Shown one piece after another: positions 27,863 through 37,187 of a stretch of DNA of 64,000 bases. This stretch comes from Planktothricoides sp. SR001 (GTDB lineage Bacteria > Cyanobacteriota > Cyanobacteriia > Cyanobacteriales > Laspinemataceae). Where the stretch lies: NCBI RefSeq assembly GCF_001276715.1, contig NZ_LIUQ01000003.1:1-64000 (forward strand). Direction: 5' to 3'. Within the stretch, counting starts at the first letter, position 1, and the number at the start of each line of letters is the position of its first letter. The position numbers were made by a program, and so were the translations under genes. Below the pieces are notes generated by a model that was given only the letters and a program-made list of their open reading frames with translations, searched no databases and was not told where the DNA came from.

Positions 27863-28966
27863 ATGATTGCTCAAACCATTTCCACCCCCAAACTAACCAT
27901 TGTCAACGGCCAAGGCGCGAAAAAATCAAACCGCACCGTATCCGCCGTAATTCGGGAGCAAATTGTCACCGAACTGACCAATAAATTTTTGCTGCGCGGT
28001 GAGTTAATCATGCCTTGCATTCCCAGCATGAAGCATTACTATTTCCAAAGAGTTAATGCCCTATTTAACGCTTTTGGCATTAAACCCACTTCCGAAAAAC
28101 TTAAAGAACTCTATCAACAAATTCTCGCCAAAATTAACCAAGGATTTCAAGAATCTCCCCACTCTCGGATTAGAATTAAATACGAAAGCATATTAGAACC
28201 AGAGCGAGGAATAACTTTTAATATTGGGTTAATGAACTACTCAGTAGTTGCTCAATACCAGGATTGGTTAAAAAACCGCAAACCGCCTTTTTTTGGCACT
28301 CATCCCGATGCCAAATTAATGGCGATCGCTGCTGCCATGAATCAACCACCCCAACAAATCAAAGTATTAGATATTGGGGCAGGAACCGGCAGAAATACAA
28401 TCCCTTTAGCCAACCTAGGCTATCCTGTCGATGCCGTAGAATTAACCCCAGAATTTGCAGAACAAATTCAACAAACGGCGGAAAAATCCAACTTACCTGT
28501 ACGAGTCATTAAAGGAAATGTCCTGGACTCTCGACAAGTAAAACTCCGACCGGCCAATTATCAAATAATCTTAATTTCTGAAGTAATTTGTCACTTAAGA
28601 ACTGCCAATGACCTCAGACAAATAATAGCAAAAATGTCTGACTTACTAGCCCCCGGAGGCTTATTACTCTTTAACTCTTTTTTGCCCATCGGTGACTATG
28701 AACCGAAGCAATTCGACCGAGAAATTGCTCAATCAGAAATCTCTACTATTTTTACTTATGCCGAACTCGCTTGGGCAATGGACAAACTGCCATTAAAAAT
28801 GATTTCTGATGAATCGGCTTTTGACTACGAACATCAACATTTACCCATCGAAGCATGGCCTCCTACGGGCTGGTATTGTGACTGGGCAACGGGGCGGGAT
28901 GCTTTTTGGAAAGCCTTAAATCGACCTCCCATAGAACTTCGCTGGATTCTTTGTCAGCGAACTTAG
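27863..28966 (+). CDS. Class I SAM-dependent methyltransferase, tandem copy 2
   Basis: 367 residues from the ATG at 27863, where MIAQTISTPKLTIVNG begins a unique sequence. The open frame extends upstream to 27659, overlapping copy 1, but those 68 residues come from spacer repeats. Domains match copies 1 and 3: LIMPCIPSMKHYY, then the SAM motif LDIGAGTGRNTIPLANLG and VDAVELTPEF. The C-terminus WILCQRT matches the others. Substrate not known. Confidence 0.85.
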   Translation: MIAQTISTPKLTIVNGQGAKKSNRTVSAVIREQIVTELTNKFLLRGELIMPCIPSMKHYYFQRVNALFNAFGIKPTSEKLKELYQQILAKINQGFQESPHSRIRIKYESILEPERGITFNIGLMNYSVVAQYQDWLKNRKPPFFGTHPDAKLMAIAAAMNQPPQQIKVLDIGAGTGRNTIPLANLGYPVDAVELTPEFAEQIQQTAEKSNLPVRVIKGNVLDSRQVKLRPANYQIILISEVICHLRTANDLRQIIAKMSDLLAPGGLLLFNSFLPIGDYEPKQFDREIAQSEISTIFTYAELAWAMDKLPLKMISDESAFDYEHQHLPIEAWPPTGWYCDWATGRDAFWKALNRPPIELRWILCQRT

Positions 28967-28970
28967 AAAC

Positions 28971-29045
28971 CCGATTTGTCTGCAAGAAACCCGGTTTCTT
29001 GAAGAAACCGGGTTTATGAAACCACGAAACCCGGTTTCTGAAACA
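28971..29045. repeat. Cluster of GAAACCCGGTTTCT repeats
   Basis: Four copies in alternating orientation within 75 bases between methyltransferase copies 2 and 3; the middle pair, AAACCCGGTTTCTT and its complement, forms a tight hairpin that might attenuate read-through into copy 3. Confidence 0.8.
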
Positions 29046-29081
29046 ACTTTTCAACCAATAACAAATCAAGGTAATTAACGA

Positions 29082-30206
29082 ATGTTTGACGCGAACTTAT
29101 CAGAAATTTCCTCAGAAAATTCCTCAGAAATTCCCTCAGAAATTCCCGCCCCAGAATTGCCGCAACCGAGACAAAAACCCATGCTCAAAGAAGCGGTTTG
29201 GCGAGAATTGCAAGAACGATTTGTCGCCCGTGGACAAGTGACGATGCCCTGTGTCCCAGGAATGCTGCATAATTGCCTCGATCGCATTGCCGGAATCTTT
29301 CAATCCATTGGCGCTAAAGTTGACTCTGAAGCGGTTAGCGAAATTCCTCGCAACTTAGCCCTGAAATTACAAGAAGGATTTGATGCCTCGGTTCACTCTA
29401 CTTTGTTCTTTCAGTATGAACCTGTAGAACCACCAGGAGATGGTTTACGCTTTGACATCAAAATTCAAGTCGGGACAATTGCCCAACAGTATCAAAAATG
29501 GTTGGACAATCGAGAACCGCCTTTGTTTGGCACTCATCCCGATGCCAAACTGATGGCTGTAGCGGCTGCTTTAGGGGAACCTAGTCAGGTGCCAGTGTTG
29601 GATGTGGGGGCAGGAACCGGACGCAATACTATTCCTTTAGCCCAAGCAGGTTATCCCGTAGATGCGGTGGAGTTAACCCCGGAATTTGTCCAGCAAATGA
29701 AATCCCAAGCCCAGGAGTTAGGATTGCCGGTGCGGGTTTTTCTGGGAGATATTCTCGCTCCCAGAGAAGTCAAACTGCGACCCGCGCATTATCGTTTAGT
29801 GGTTTTAGCGGAAGTGGTCGCTTCCCATTTTAAAAACGTGGAACAATTGCGGCTTTTGTTAGCAAGAATGGCCGATTGTCTCCAGTCCGGGGGTTTGTTA
29901 CTTTTTAGTATGTTTTTAACAGTGGACGATTATGAGCCGAATGAGGTAGCCCGTCAGTTGTCCCAAGTGAATTGGTCTTGTTTATTTACTCGTCAGGATT
30001 TGGCAGAAGCGATCACGCAATTACCTCTAGAAATCCTTGCCGATGAATCAGTTGTAGAGTACGAAAAAGAACACCAGCCAATCGAAGCATGGCCCCCGAC
30101 TGGCTGGTTCATTAAATGGTGTGAGGGAGAAAATCTCTTTCCGCTCAAAGATCGGGATTTTAAATCTCCTCTGGAATTACGCTGGATTCTCTGCCGCAGA
30201 AAATAG
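29082..30206 (+). CDS. Class I SAM-dependent methyltransferase, tandem copy 3
   Basis: 374 residues. A short N-terminal Ser/Glu/Ile/Pro repeat (SEISSENSSEIPSEIP) from 12-nt units, then the shared N-terminal domain (VTMPCVPGMLH) and SAM domain (LDVGAGTGRNTIPLAQAG, VDAVELTPEF). The conserved C-terminus ends ELRWILCRRK. Its last 30 bases overlap the end of the convergent hydrolase gene. ATG start. Substrate unknown. Confidence 0.85.
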   Translation: MFDANLSEISSENSSEIPSEIPAPELPQPRQKPMLKEAVWRELQERFVARGQVTMPCVPGMLHNCLDRIAGIFQSIGAKVDSEAVSEIPRNLALKLQEGFDASVHSTLFFQYEPVEPPGDGLRFDIKIQVGTIAQQYQKWLDNREPPLFGTHPDAKLMAVAAALGEPSQVPVLDVGAGTGRNTIPLAQAGYPVDAVELTPEFVQQMKSQAQELGLPVRVFLGDILAPREVKLRPAHYRLVVLAEVVASHFKNVEQLRLLLARMADCLQSGGLLLFSMFLTVDDYEPNEVARQLSQVNWSCLFTRQDLAEAITQLPLEILADESVVEYEKEHQPIEAWPPTGWFIKWCEGENLFPLKDRDFKSPLELRWILCRRK

Positions 30207-31148
30207 TTTCAGAAACTTGCGAATCAACCCAATGGTTAACCCCGGTAATTCTAATTGTGGGGTTAAACCTACGTCGTCCAACTGTTGAAATACCTTAACC
30301 GCAGTGGGGTTAAGTTTGGCTAACCGTTGGCCGATTTCTGGACTGGTAAATTGAGACTGGCGACCCCAAATAATTGCCGTGGGTATAGTCAGATCCCCCA
30401 TATAAAGGGATAAGTCAAAACACAGATCCCCTCGGACAAATGAAAGGGCGGCATATTCGCCGTTGGGTTGTTTAGCCGACTCTAAATAGGCGGCGATGAT
30501 TTCTTCATAAATGCGGCTGGGATTGGCAAATTGGCGAATTTCCAAGAAGCGACGAATCCCCGATGGGTTGGTAATGCCCACATTGTAGAAGAAGCGATCG
30601 AGAATGGGAGTTTTGACGATTTGGGCAAAAAAGTTATTTCGATAGTCTTCGCCAAAGTCAGACAGTCCCGAAGGAGTGGTGAGAATTAGCGATTTAAATA
30701 ATTCTGGACGAGCGATCGCTGCCCGAATAGTTATAGCAGCGGTCAGCGACGAAGCAATCACCGTTGTGGGGCGATCGCCAGTTTTTTCCAGAAACTCAAT
30801 AATCGTCTGAATATAATCGTCAACCTGATAATTCCTTTCGGGATGGTCGGAACGCCCCCAACCAATCAGATCCGGAGCCAAAATCCGATAATCTGCCGCA
30901 AAAGCGGGGTAAACTTTAGACCACTCATAAGCCGATGACCCGCCACCAAACCCGTGCAAAAAAACCAAAGTTGGCAACGTTCCCAGGCTGGAGCCTGGGA
31001 AAGATGCTGAAGTGGCTGAATCGTTTGAGGACGGTTCACCCTCATTCTCCGTCGATCTACGCCACAGTTCCTCAGCCTCAGTGTAATAAACCATAGTGCC
31101 GAGGGATGTCACCACACTATGTTGCTCAAAGCCGATGGGTATAAACAT
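30177..31148 (-). CDS. Alpha/beta hydrolase family protein
   Basis: 323 residues with a canonical-looking alpha/beta hydrolase core: the oxyanion strand VFLHGFGGGSSAYEW, LAPDLIGWGRSDHPE, and a nucleophile region VIASSLTAAI that replaces the usual G-x-S-x-G with A-S-S-L-T. Later strands include IPTAIIWGRQSQF and the DDVGLTPQLELP loop where a catalytic His would be expected, but no His is seen there. It is a cytoplasmic enzyme or an inactive homologue; substrate unknown. It is convergent with methyltransferase copy 3 and overlaps it by 30 bp. Confidence 0.8.
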   Translation of the reverse strand: MFIPIGFEQHSVVTSLGTMVYYTEAEELWRRSTENEGEPSSNDSATSASFPGSSLGTLPTLVFLHGFGGGSSAYEWSKVYPAFAADYRILAPDLIGWGRSDHPERNYQVDDYIQTIIEFLEKTGDRPTTVIASSLTAAITIRAAIARPELFKSLILTTPSGLSDFGEDYRNNFFAQIVKTPILDRFFYNVGITNPSGIRRFLEIRQFANPSRIYEEIIAAYLESAKQPNGEYAALSFVRGDLCFDLSLYMGDLTIPTAIIWGRQSQFTSPEIGQRLAKLNPTAVKVFQQLDDVGLTPQLELPGLTIGLIRKFLKLFSAAENPA

Positions 31149-31276
31149 TCAGCAACCTCATTGAAAGAATCCCTACCCAATATCCATAATAGTAGGGGCT
31201 TTTCCGTAGGCGGTGGTTGCCCCCATCCAATGGCGGTGGTTGCCCCCAATCCAATGGCGGTGGTTGTCCCGGATGC

Positions 31277-33163
31277 CTAGGTATGCCAAATTTTAATGCT
31301 ATCGTCTCCCGCGCCACTAGCCAGTAATTGACCATCGGGACTGAAAGCCACCGAAAAAACTCGCTCTGTATGACCCGTTAAGGTCTGCTTGCGTTTTCCG
31401 ATATTCAGATCCCAAAGTATAATCGTCTCATCCCGGGAACCACTGGCCAAAGTCTTGCCATCAGGACTAAAAGCCACCGCATTCACCCGTTCTGTATGGC
31501 CGGTAAAACAGCAAATTTGTTCACCCGTTTCCACATCCCAGAGGATAATATTGTTAGGTTGAAAACCGCCAGCGGCTAAAGTTTGGCCATCGGGACTAAA
31601 AGCCACCACATTCACCAAACCAAAATCGCTATCCAGGGTACGAATTGGTTTACCAGTATTTGCATTCCACAGAATAATCGTCTGATCCCGAGAACCACTG
31701 GCGACAATTGAGTCATCAGGACTAATGGCTACCGAATAAACCCAACCGGAATGACCTTTGAGAATATGACGCGGCTTACCCGTTGTCACATCCCATAAAA
31801 TCACTTTACTATCCCAACCTCCACTGACCAGACTTTGACCATCAGAACTAAAAGCAACGGAATTGACTAATTCTGAATGGCCAGAAAACCAGCCCCCCAG
31901 GGTGCGAATGGGTTGACAAGAGGCCACATCCCACAGGACGATTTTTTTATCCCGCGAACCACTGGCTAAGATCGTGCCTTCAGGATTAAAAACTGCGGAT
32001 AAAACGATATCCGAATGACCCATCATGGTGCCAACGGCGGCACGGGTTGCCACATCCCATAAAATAATTTTGTGATCAGTGCTGCCACTGGCAATATACT
32101 TGCCATCAGGACTAAAACTGACAGACCAAACCCAGCCAGTATGACCCTTGAGGGTATCCACCGATTCTGATTGATTTGCCTGAAGTTCCGGTTCTTCGAG
32201 TACCGTGAGATGGTGCGGCGGCACCGCGCCCAAGAGGTCTGCCAAGGCTTGTTCAGCAGTTTGATAGCGATCGTTTAGCCCTTCTTGTAAGAGTTTTTCC
32301 AGGACGATCGTTAATTCTTCACTTAATCCGGTTTTAATTTGCTCGATCGCCTCTGACCAACGCCACCCGCCTTTAAGAAAATCATAAAGCTCATTGATCG
32401 GCGCATCCGTCAGCAGTCGCATACAAGTAACGCCCAAACTATACAGATCGCTGGCCGGATATACCGTGCCACAACGCACCTGCTCAAGGGGTGCATATTC
32501 ATTGGTTAACTTGGCCACTCCGGTATTCACCAAACCCATACTCACCAATTCGGGAGAAAGGGCAAAATCAATCAGCACCAATTCACCTTCTCTAGCTTCA
32601 CCGCGATCCCGATTGGGTTCAGATGTACTGCGGCGCAAAATATTTTCTGGTTTGATATTGCCGTGAATCACCTGATTATCATGGATTACCTTCAGTACCG
32701 GCAATAATTCTTTTAACAATTTTTCAATTTTTTTAATTTTAAAAACTCCCTCTTCTTTTAATTCTTCTAGTAAGTTTTCTCCTTCAATAAATTCTTGCAC
32801 CAGATAGAGTTGTTTCCGCTCTTCAAAGTAATCTATTACGGCAGGAAGTTGAGGTTGATTGCCCAAACTTTGTAACGCTTCAGCTTCCTTAAAAAAAAGA
32901 TCTATCGCTTTGTTCAAATAGTTGTCGCTTGGTTGAATTCCGAAGGTTAAACTGTCTTGGATCATCACTTGTTTAATGACAACAAACTGGTTTTCCCGAT
33001 CGCGTTCATCAACCCCTAAAAAAGTTCTCCGACATCCTCCTCTCCCCAAAATTGAGATGCCGCGATAACGGTTATGGAGGAGTAGCAGTGAACCGCAGGC
33101 TAAACAATGGCTTTCATCTAAATTTTGAGGGTTTGGACAAACTGGATTAAAGCAATAACTCAT
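31277..33163 (-). CDS. Zinc-ribbon pseudokinase fused to seven WD40 repeats
   Basis: 628 residues. After a zinc ribbon (CFNPVCPNP ... CLACG) comes a Hanks-type kinase fold with damage at key places: glycine loop ILGRGGCRRTFLG lacks the third Gly, the catalytic HRD reads HGN (residues 167-169, codons checked: CAC GGC AAT) and DFG reads DFA (199-201). The Lys of VVIKQ is kept. The C-terminal half is a seven-bladed WD40 propeller (GHTGWVWSVSFSPDGKYIAS type units). ATG at 33163 is used; two GTG codons just upstream are alternatives. First of three tandem zinc-ribbon kinases on this strand, so a binding or regulatory partner for the active ones is plausible. Confidence 0.88.
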   Translation of the reverse strand: MSYCFNPVCPNPQNLDESHCLACGSLLLLHNRYRGISILGRGGCRRTFLGVDERDRENQFVVIKQVMIQDSLTFGIQPSDNYLNKAIDLFFKEAEALQSLGNQPQLPAVIDYFEERKQLYLVQEFIEGENLLEELKEEGVFKIKKIEKLLKELLPVLKVIHDNQVIHGNIKPENILRRSTSEPNRDRGEAREGELVLIDFALSPELVSMGLVNTGVAKLTNEYAPLEQVRCGTVYPASDLYSLGVTCMRLLTDAPINELYDFLKGGWRWSEAIEQIKTGLSEELTIVLEKLLQEGLNDRYQTAEQALADLLGAVPPHHLTVLEEPELQANQSESVDTLKGHTGWVWSVSFSPDGKYIASGSTDHKIILWDVATRAAVGTMMGHSDIVLSAVFNPEGTILASGSRDKKIVLWDVASCQPIRTLGGWFSGHSELVNSVAFSSDGQSLVSGGWDSKVILWDVTTGKPRHILKGHSGWVYSVAISPDDSIVASGSRDQTIILWNANTGKPIRTLDSDFGLVNVVAFSPDGQTLAAGGFQPNNIILWDVETGEQICCFTGHTERVNAVAFSPDGKTLASGSRDETIILWDLNIGKRKQTLTGHTERVFSVAFSPDGQLLASGAGDDSIKIWHT

Positions 33164-33358
33164 AAACACCACCGTTCAGGAGACTTGTATTATCATAGTT
33201 CTGCGCCAGGATTTTGCCGATCATTTTTTACCGTCGGTTAATTGTTCGCCTAAATTTTCAGCCTAAATTTGAGCAGGCAAGTTTGGCAGCAGATAACTGG
33301 CCGAATTCAGTTTTCTATATTTTTTGGCTGAGAAAAATAATTAATCTCCTAAATGAAT

Positions 33359-35191
33359 TCAGGAAAGCCAAATCTTAATCGTCTTATCCCAACTACTGCT
33401 GACGAGTCGAGTCCCATCAGGACTAAATGCCAGGGATGTAATCGGGCCGGAATGCCATAGGAGTGAGCATAACTCTTTGCCCTGGTAAACCGACCAAAGT
33501 TTAATGGTGCTATTTCGATCGCCACTGGCAAAAATCTGGCCATTGGGATTAATGGCGATCGCCTGCACCCAGCTTGACTGATTAGCCAAATTGTAGACCA
33601 ACTTTTCCGTAGCAATTTCCCAAATTTTGATCGTTTTATCTTCACTGCCACTAATCAGTTTAGTCCCATCGGGACTAATTGCCACAGAACGCACCGAAGC
33701 TTCATGTCCCCAAAAGGTAGTTTTCAGGGTCATACTAGGAATATCCCAAAGTTTAATGGTGTGGTCATCATAGCCTCCACCACTAGCCAGAGTCGCACCA
33801 TCGGGACTAAAAGCGATCGATTCAACATACCCGCTATGGCCGGTCAGGAAACCGAGCCGTGTCCCCCGTTGAGGATCCCAGAGTTGGATCGTACTGTCAA
33901 AACTGCCTCCGGCCAGGATTTTGCCGTCCAGACTAAAGGCCAAACTAAGGATATATCCTGAAGGGGTGGAAATTTCGCGTAAAAGTTCACCGCTGCCGAG
34001 ACGCCATAGTTTAATGGTATTGTCTAAACTCGCGCTGGCGAGAATTTGGCCATTGGGACTAATGGCGATCGCGCTGACCCACCGCTGATGACCTGTCAGA
34101 GTCCCTAACAAATGGCCATTGTCCAGATGCCAAAGTTTAATGGTTTTATCGTAGCTGCAACTGACTAAAGTTTGACTATCAGGACTAATCGCTACCCCGA
34201 TCGCATAGTGATCGTGTCCGGTCAGGGTATGCTCACATTTCCAGTTTTGGGACAATTTCCCGGCGATCGCCGACTGGGGTATAGATTTCGGCGCCGCAAT
34301 CGATCCACCTAAGTCCGCGATCGCCTCTGCTGCGGATTGATAGCGATCGCTCACCCATTCTTGCAGCATCTTATCCAAAACTTTTTGCAGGCGATCGGGA
34401 ATCATTCTCCCTTGTTTTTCTAACGCTTCCTTCCACAACCAACGACCATACATCGGATCGTAAAGATCGTCGGGAAGTTCACCCGTCAGCAAATGAACAC
34501 AAGTCACCGCCAAACTATAAAGATCGCTCGCGGGATAAGCCTTACCCCCGCGTAATTGTTCAATCGGCGCATATCCTTCCGTACCAATTTTTGTCCCCGT
34601 TTTAATTAACATACTCCCAGTTAATTGCTTCGCCACCCCAAAATCAATTAACACCAAACTGCCATCCTGCCGCCGCATAATATTTTCTGGCTTAATATCC
34701 CGGTGAATAATATTTTTTTGATGAATATCTTGTAAAATAACCAAAATTTCTCGTAAAACATTCTCAACTTTATTCACCGAAAAAGCCCCATTTTGATGCA
34801 ACTCTGCTAATAAATTATCCCCCTCAATAAACTCCTGCACCAAATATAAGCGGCCTGCCTCCTCAAAATCAGCAAACAACGTCGGCACCTGCCGATTACT
34901 CCCCAGACTCAACAACTGCCGAGCCTCCTGAGTAAACATTTCCTGAGCCTTTTTCAACAACCCCACATTATGCTGAACTTGAGGCAAAGGCAAAAATTGT
35001 TTAATCACACAAGGCGCATTTAACCTCATAGAATCTTGCGCCAAAAAAGTCCGGCCAAATCCCCCCTCTCCCAACAATTTAATCGCTCGATAACGCTCTT
35101 TCAGTTGCACCGAAGCACCACAACTGAGGCAAAATTTAACCTCATCATAATTCTCTGGATTGGGACACTGGGGATTTAGGCAATAAATCAT
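33359..35191 (-). CDS. Zinc-ribbon Ser/Thr protein kinase with WD40 repeats
   Basis: 610 residues with the same architecture as its neighbour but with an intact active site: zinc ribbon (CLNPQCPNP ... CLSCG), glycine loop LLGEGGFGRTF, CVIKQF, catalytic IIHRDIKPEN and LIDFGVAKQL, and GTEGYAPIEQL in the activation segment. Seven WD40 repeats follow from about residue 315. No membrane segment. The target is unknown; WD40 propellers usually bind partner proteins. Start is ATG. Confidence 0.92.
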   Translation of the reverse strand: MIYCLNPQCPNPENYDEVKFCLSCGASVQLKERYRAIKLLGEGGFGRTFLAQDSMRLNAPCVIKQFLPLPQVQHNVGLLKKAQEMFTQEARQLLSLGSNRQVPTLFADFEEAGRLYLVQEFIEGDNLLAELHQNGAFSVNKVENVLREILVILQDIHQKNIIHRDIKPENIMRRQDGSLVLIDFGVAKQLTGSMLIKTGTKIGTEGYAPIEQLRGGKAYPASDLYSLAVTCVHLLTGELPDDLYDPMYGRWLWKEALEKQGRMIPDRLQKVLDKMLQEWVSDRYQSAAEAIADLGGSIAAPKSIPQSAIAGKLSQNWKCEHTLTGHDHYAIGVAISPDSQTLVSCSYDKTIKLWHLDNGHLLGTLTGHQRWVSAIAISPNGQILASASLDNTIKLWRLGSGELLREISTPSGYILSLAFSLDGKILAGGSFDSTIQLWDPQRGTRLGFLTGHSGYVESIAFSPDGATLASGGGYDDHTIKLWDIPSMTLKTTFWGHEASVRSVAISPDGTKLISGSEDKTIKIWEIATEKLVYNLANQSSWVQAIAINPNGQIFASGDRNSTIKLWSVYQGKELCSLLWHSGPITSLAFSPDGTRLVSSSWDKTIKIWLS

Positions 35192-35507
35192 ATATTTTGT
35201 TCTTTGTTGATTGTTCTTTGTTGTTGGTTGTTAGTTGTTTGTTGTTTGTTTGTTGGGGAACGGGGAACATTTATCAGGGAACGGGGAACGCAGAGGAGAG
35301 GAGTAGAGGAGATGAGGAGCAGAGGAGATGAGGAGCAGAGGAGCAGAGGAGCAGAGGAGAAAATTATCTCCTCCGCGCCCCCGCGCCTCCGCGCCCCCGC
35401 GCCCCCGCGCCACTGTTCCCTGTTCCCTGTTCCCTGTTCCCTAACAAACAACCACCAACCAACAACAAACAACAAATAACTAATAACCAATAACTAATAA
35501 CCAATAA
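35192..35507. repeat. Long low-complexity spacer with GGAGCAGA tandem repeat
   Basis: TTGTTG-type block, GGGGAACGGGGAAC, about ten purine-rich GAGGAGCAGAG units (about 35292-35360), a CGCGCCCCCG-rich stretch, GTTCCCTGTTCCCT repeats, then ACAAACAACAAC-type repeats. The outer blocks are complementary, so the spacer has an overall palindromic plan. Confidence 0.85.
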
Positions 35508-36767
35508 CTAACTTTTTTCTCCAAACTCCGCCTTCATCGCCTCCAACTCTGCCTGAATGGGATCAAAAGCCGGAGATTTTGGGGTTGACTGAGGTGATTT
35601 CGCCGTTGGGGAAGGACTTGGGGGAGATGCCGGTTGCTTGGGCTGGGTCTGACTCAACTCACTTTTCACCGTCTCTAGCAATTTCGAGATTTCATCCGGC
35701 TGTGGTGAACCCTGTTGTTGTTTTGGCTGGGGATGTTGGGGATAAGCGATCGCGAAGCCGTGCCGGTGTACTATCGCTGTCCCTGGAGGAATAGGTGGCT
35801 GTGTCACCGGCAAACTAACCTGAGTCATGGTTTGACTATAACCACCGTCCACCGCTTGCAGCACCGCCGCCGCCGACTGATATCGGTCTTTCACCGCTTC
35901 TGCCAGCATCTTATCTAAAATTTGCCTTAACTCATCGCTCACCGAACCCCCTTTTTGTCTGAGAACTTGCCACCAAATCCATTCCCCTGCCTGTGGATTA
36001 AATAACTCATGCGGGGGAACTGCGGTCAACAAATGAACGCAAGTCACCGCCAAACTATATAAATCACTTGCGGGATAAACTTGTCCCCGCCAAATTTGTT
36101 CTAAGGGGGCATAACCTTGGGTGCCAGTAATCGTGCCGCTTTCAGCCAATTCACTCTGAGTGCCTTGCTTGGCTACCCCAAAATCCACCAGCACCAAAGC
36201 TTCCCTCAACTGCCCAGCAGCGGAAACGCTGGTAGGGGTCTGGTGTCGTAACTGCCGTCTTAAAATATTTTCTGGCTTAATATCGCGGTGAATCACCCCA
36301 TTTTCATGGATAAATTGCAGCACGGGCAACAACTCCCGCAATAGCTGCCAAATTTTGGCCTCGCTGAAAGCCCCTTGCTGCTGCAATTCCTGCCATAAAT
36401 TGCCGCCATCAATAAATTCTTGTATAAGATAAAGACGTTTGTCTTGTTCAAAGTAGGCATACAACGTAGGAATTTGTGGATGTTCTCCCAATTTCAGCAG
36501 TTGTACCGCTTCCCGGTTAAACAGTTCCGTGGCTTTGGATAAAGCGGCTGAGTTTTGTGTTTGGGGAAAAAACTGTTTAATCGCACATGGGGTTTTCAGT
36601 CGATCTTCATCGACACCTAAGAATGTACGACCAAAACCTCCCGCACCAATGAGTTTAATGGCACGATATCGCTCTTTGAGTAATAACGGGGATCCGCAAT
36701 TTAAACAAAATTTGGTATCAGGGGGATTTTCGGGACGTTGACACTGAGGATGAAGACAATAGGTCAT
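35508..36767 (-). CDS. Zinc-ribbon Ser/Thr protein kinase
   Basis: 419 residues: zinc ribbon (CLHPQCQRP ... CLNCG), kinase with glycine loop LIGAGGFGRTF, CAIKQFF, VIHRDIKPEN and VLVDFGVAKQG, and TQGYAPLEQI. Between HRDIKPEN and DFG there is an insertion of about 16 residues (HQTPTSVSAAGQLREA) compared with its neighbours; its DNA contains a small palindrome (CAGCGGAAACGCTG), suggesting a repeat insertion in a surface loop. The C-terminus is a Pro/Gln/Ser-rich tail with no WD40 repeats. First of the three kinase genes in transcription order. Start ATG. Confidence 0.92.
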   Translation of the reverse strand: MTYCLHPQCQRPENPPDTKFCLNCGSPLLLKERYRAIKLIGAGGFGRTFLGVDEDRLKTPCAIKQFFPQTQNSAALSKATELFNREAVQLLKLGEHPQIPTLYAYFEQDKRLYLIQEFIDGGNLWQELQQQGAFSEAKIWQLLRELLPVLQFIHENGVIHRDIKPENILRRQLRHQTPTSVSAAGQLREALVLVDFGVAKQGTQSELAESGTITGTQGYAPLEQIWRGQVYPASDLYSLAVTCVHLLTAVPPHELFNPQAGEWIWWQVLRQKGGSVSDELRQILDKMLAEAVKDRYQSAAAVLQAVDGGYSQTMTQVSLPVTQPPIPPGTAIVHRHGFAIAYPQHPQPKQQQGSPQPDEISKLLETVKSELSQTQPKQPASPPSPSPTAKSPQSTPKSPAFDPIQAELEAMKAEFGEKS

Positions 36768-37187
36768 GGTGGTTACTGAGTTGTAAATTTTCCGATCGCC
36801 AGAGAATAGCTATTATCTGTCTGACTTGTGCAGAAATCTTGTGCAGAAATATTTAAGGATTCATTCGGTCTACTGACCAATAGGCTATTTGATTAAAATA
36901 GATTTCACATTAGGAGGTTAAAGGCTAAAACATATCGGCTAACGCGACAGATCGATCGCTGTTTCACTTGAATCATCTTCTATTATATATCGGATTGTTG
37001 CTTAAATAACAGATAATCTTGATTTTTTTTCAATTGGTTGCCTATTCCTGGCGATCGGCTTATATGGTTACCTTAAAATGCGATTATCAAACACTATTTT
37101 TTTAATTTATTTTATTTATATATGGTTTAAGTAATAAGAGTATAATCGCTGTTTCTTATGTTGATTGATGATTTAGGTTTCAAATTA
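36768..37187. promoter_or_regulatory. AT-rich divergent promoter region
   Basis: Gap between the kinase and the ABC transporter gene, very AT-rich at 37070-37150. TATAAT at 37141-37146 is a plausible -10 box for the ABC gene if translation starts at 37188; no good -35 is visible at 17 bases. Contains no gene. Confidence 0.35.

Noticed and set aside
35204-35490. Frames on both strands in the 35.2-kb spacer
   Set aside because: Translations of the purine tandem repeat and its flanks only.
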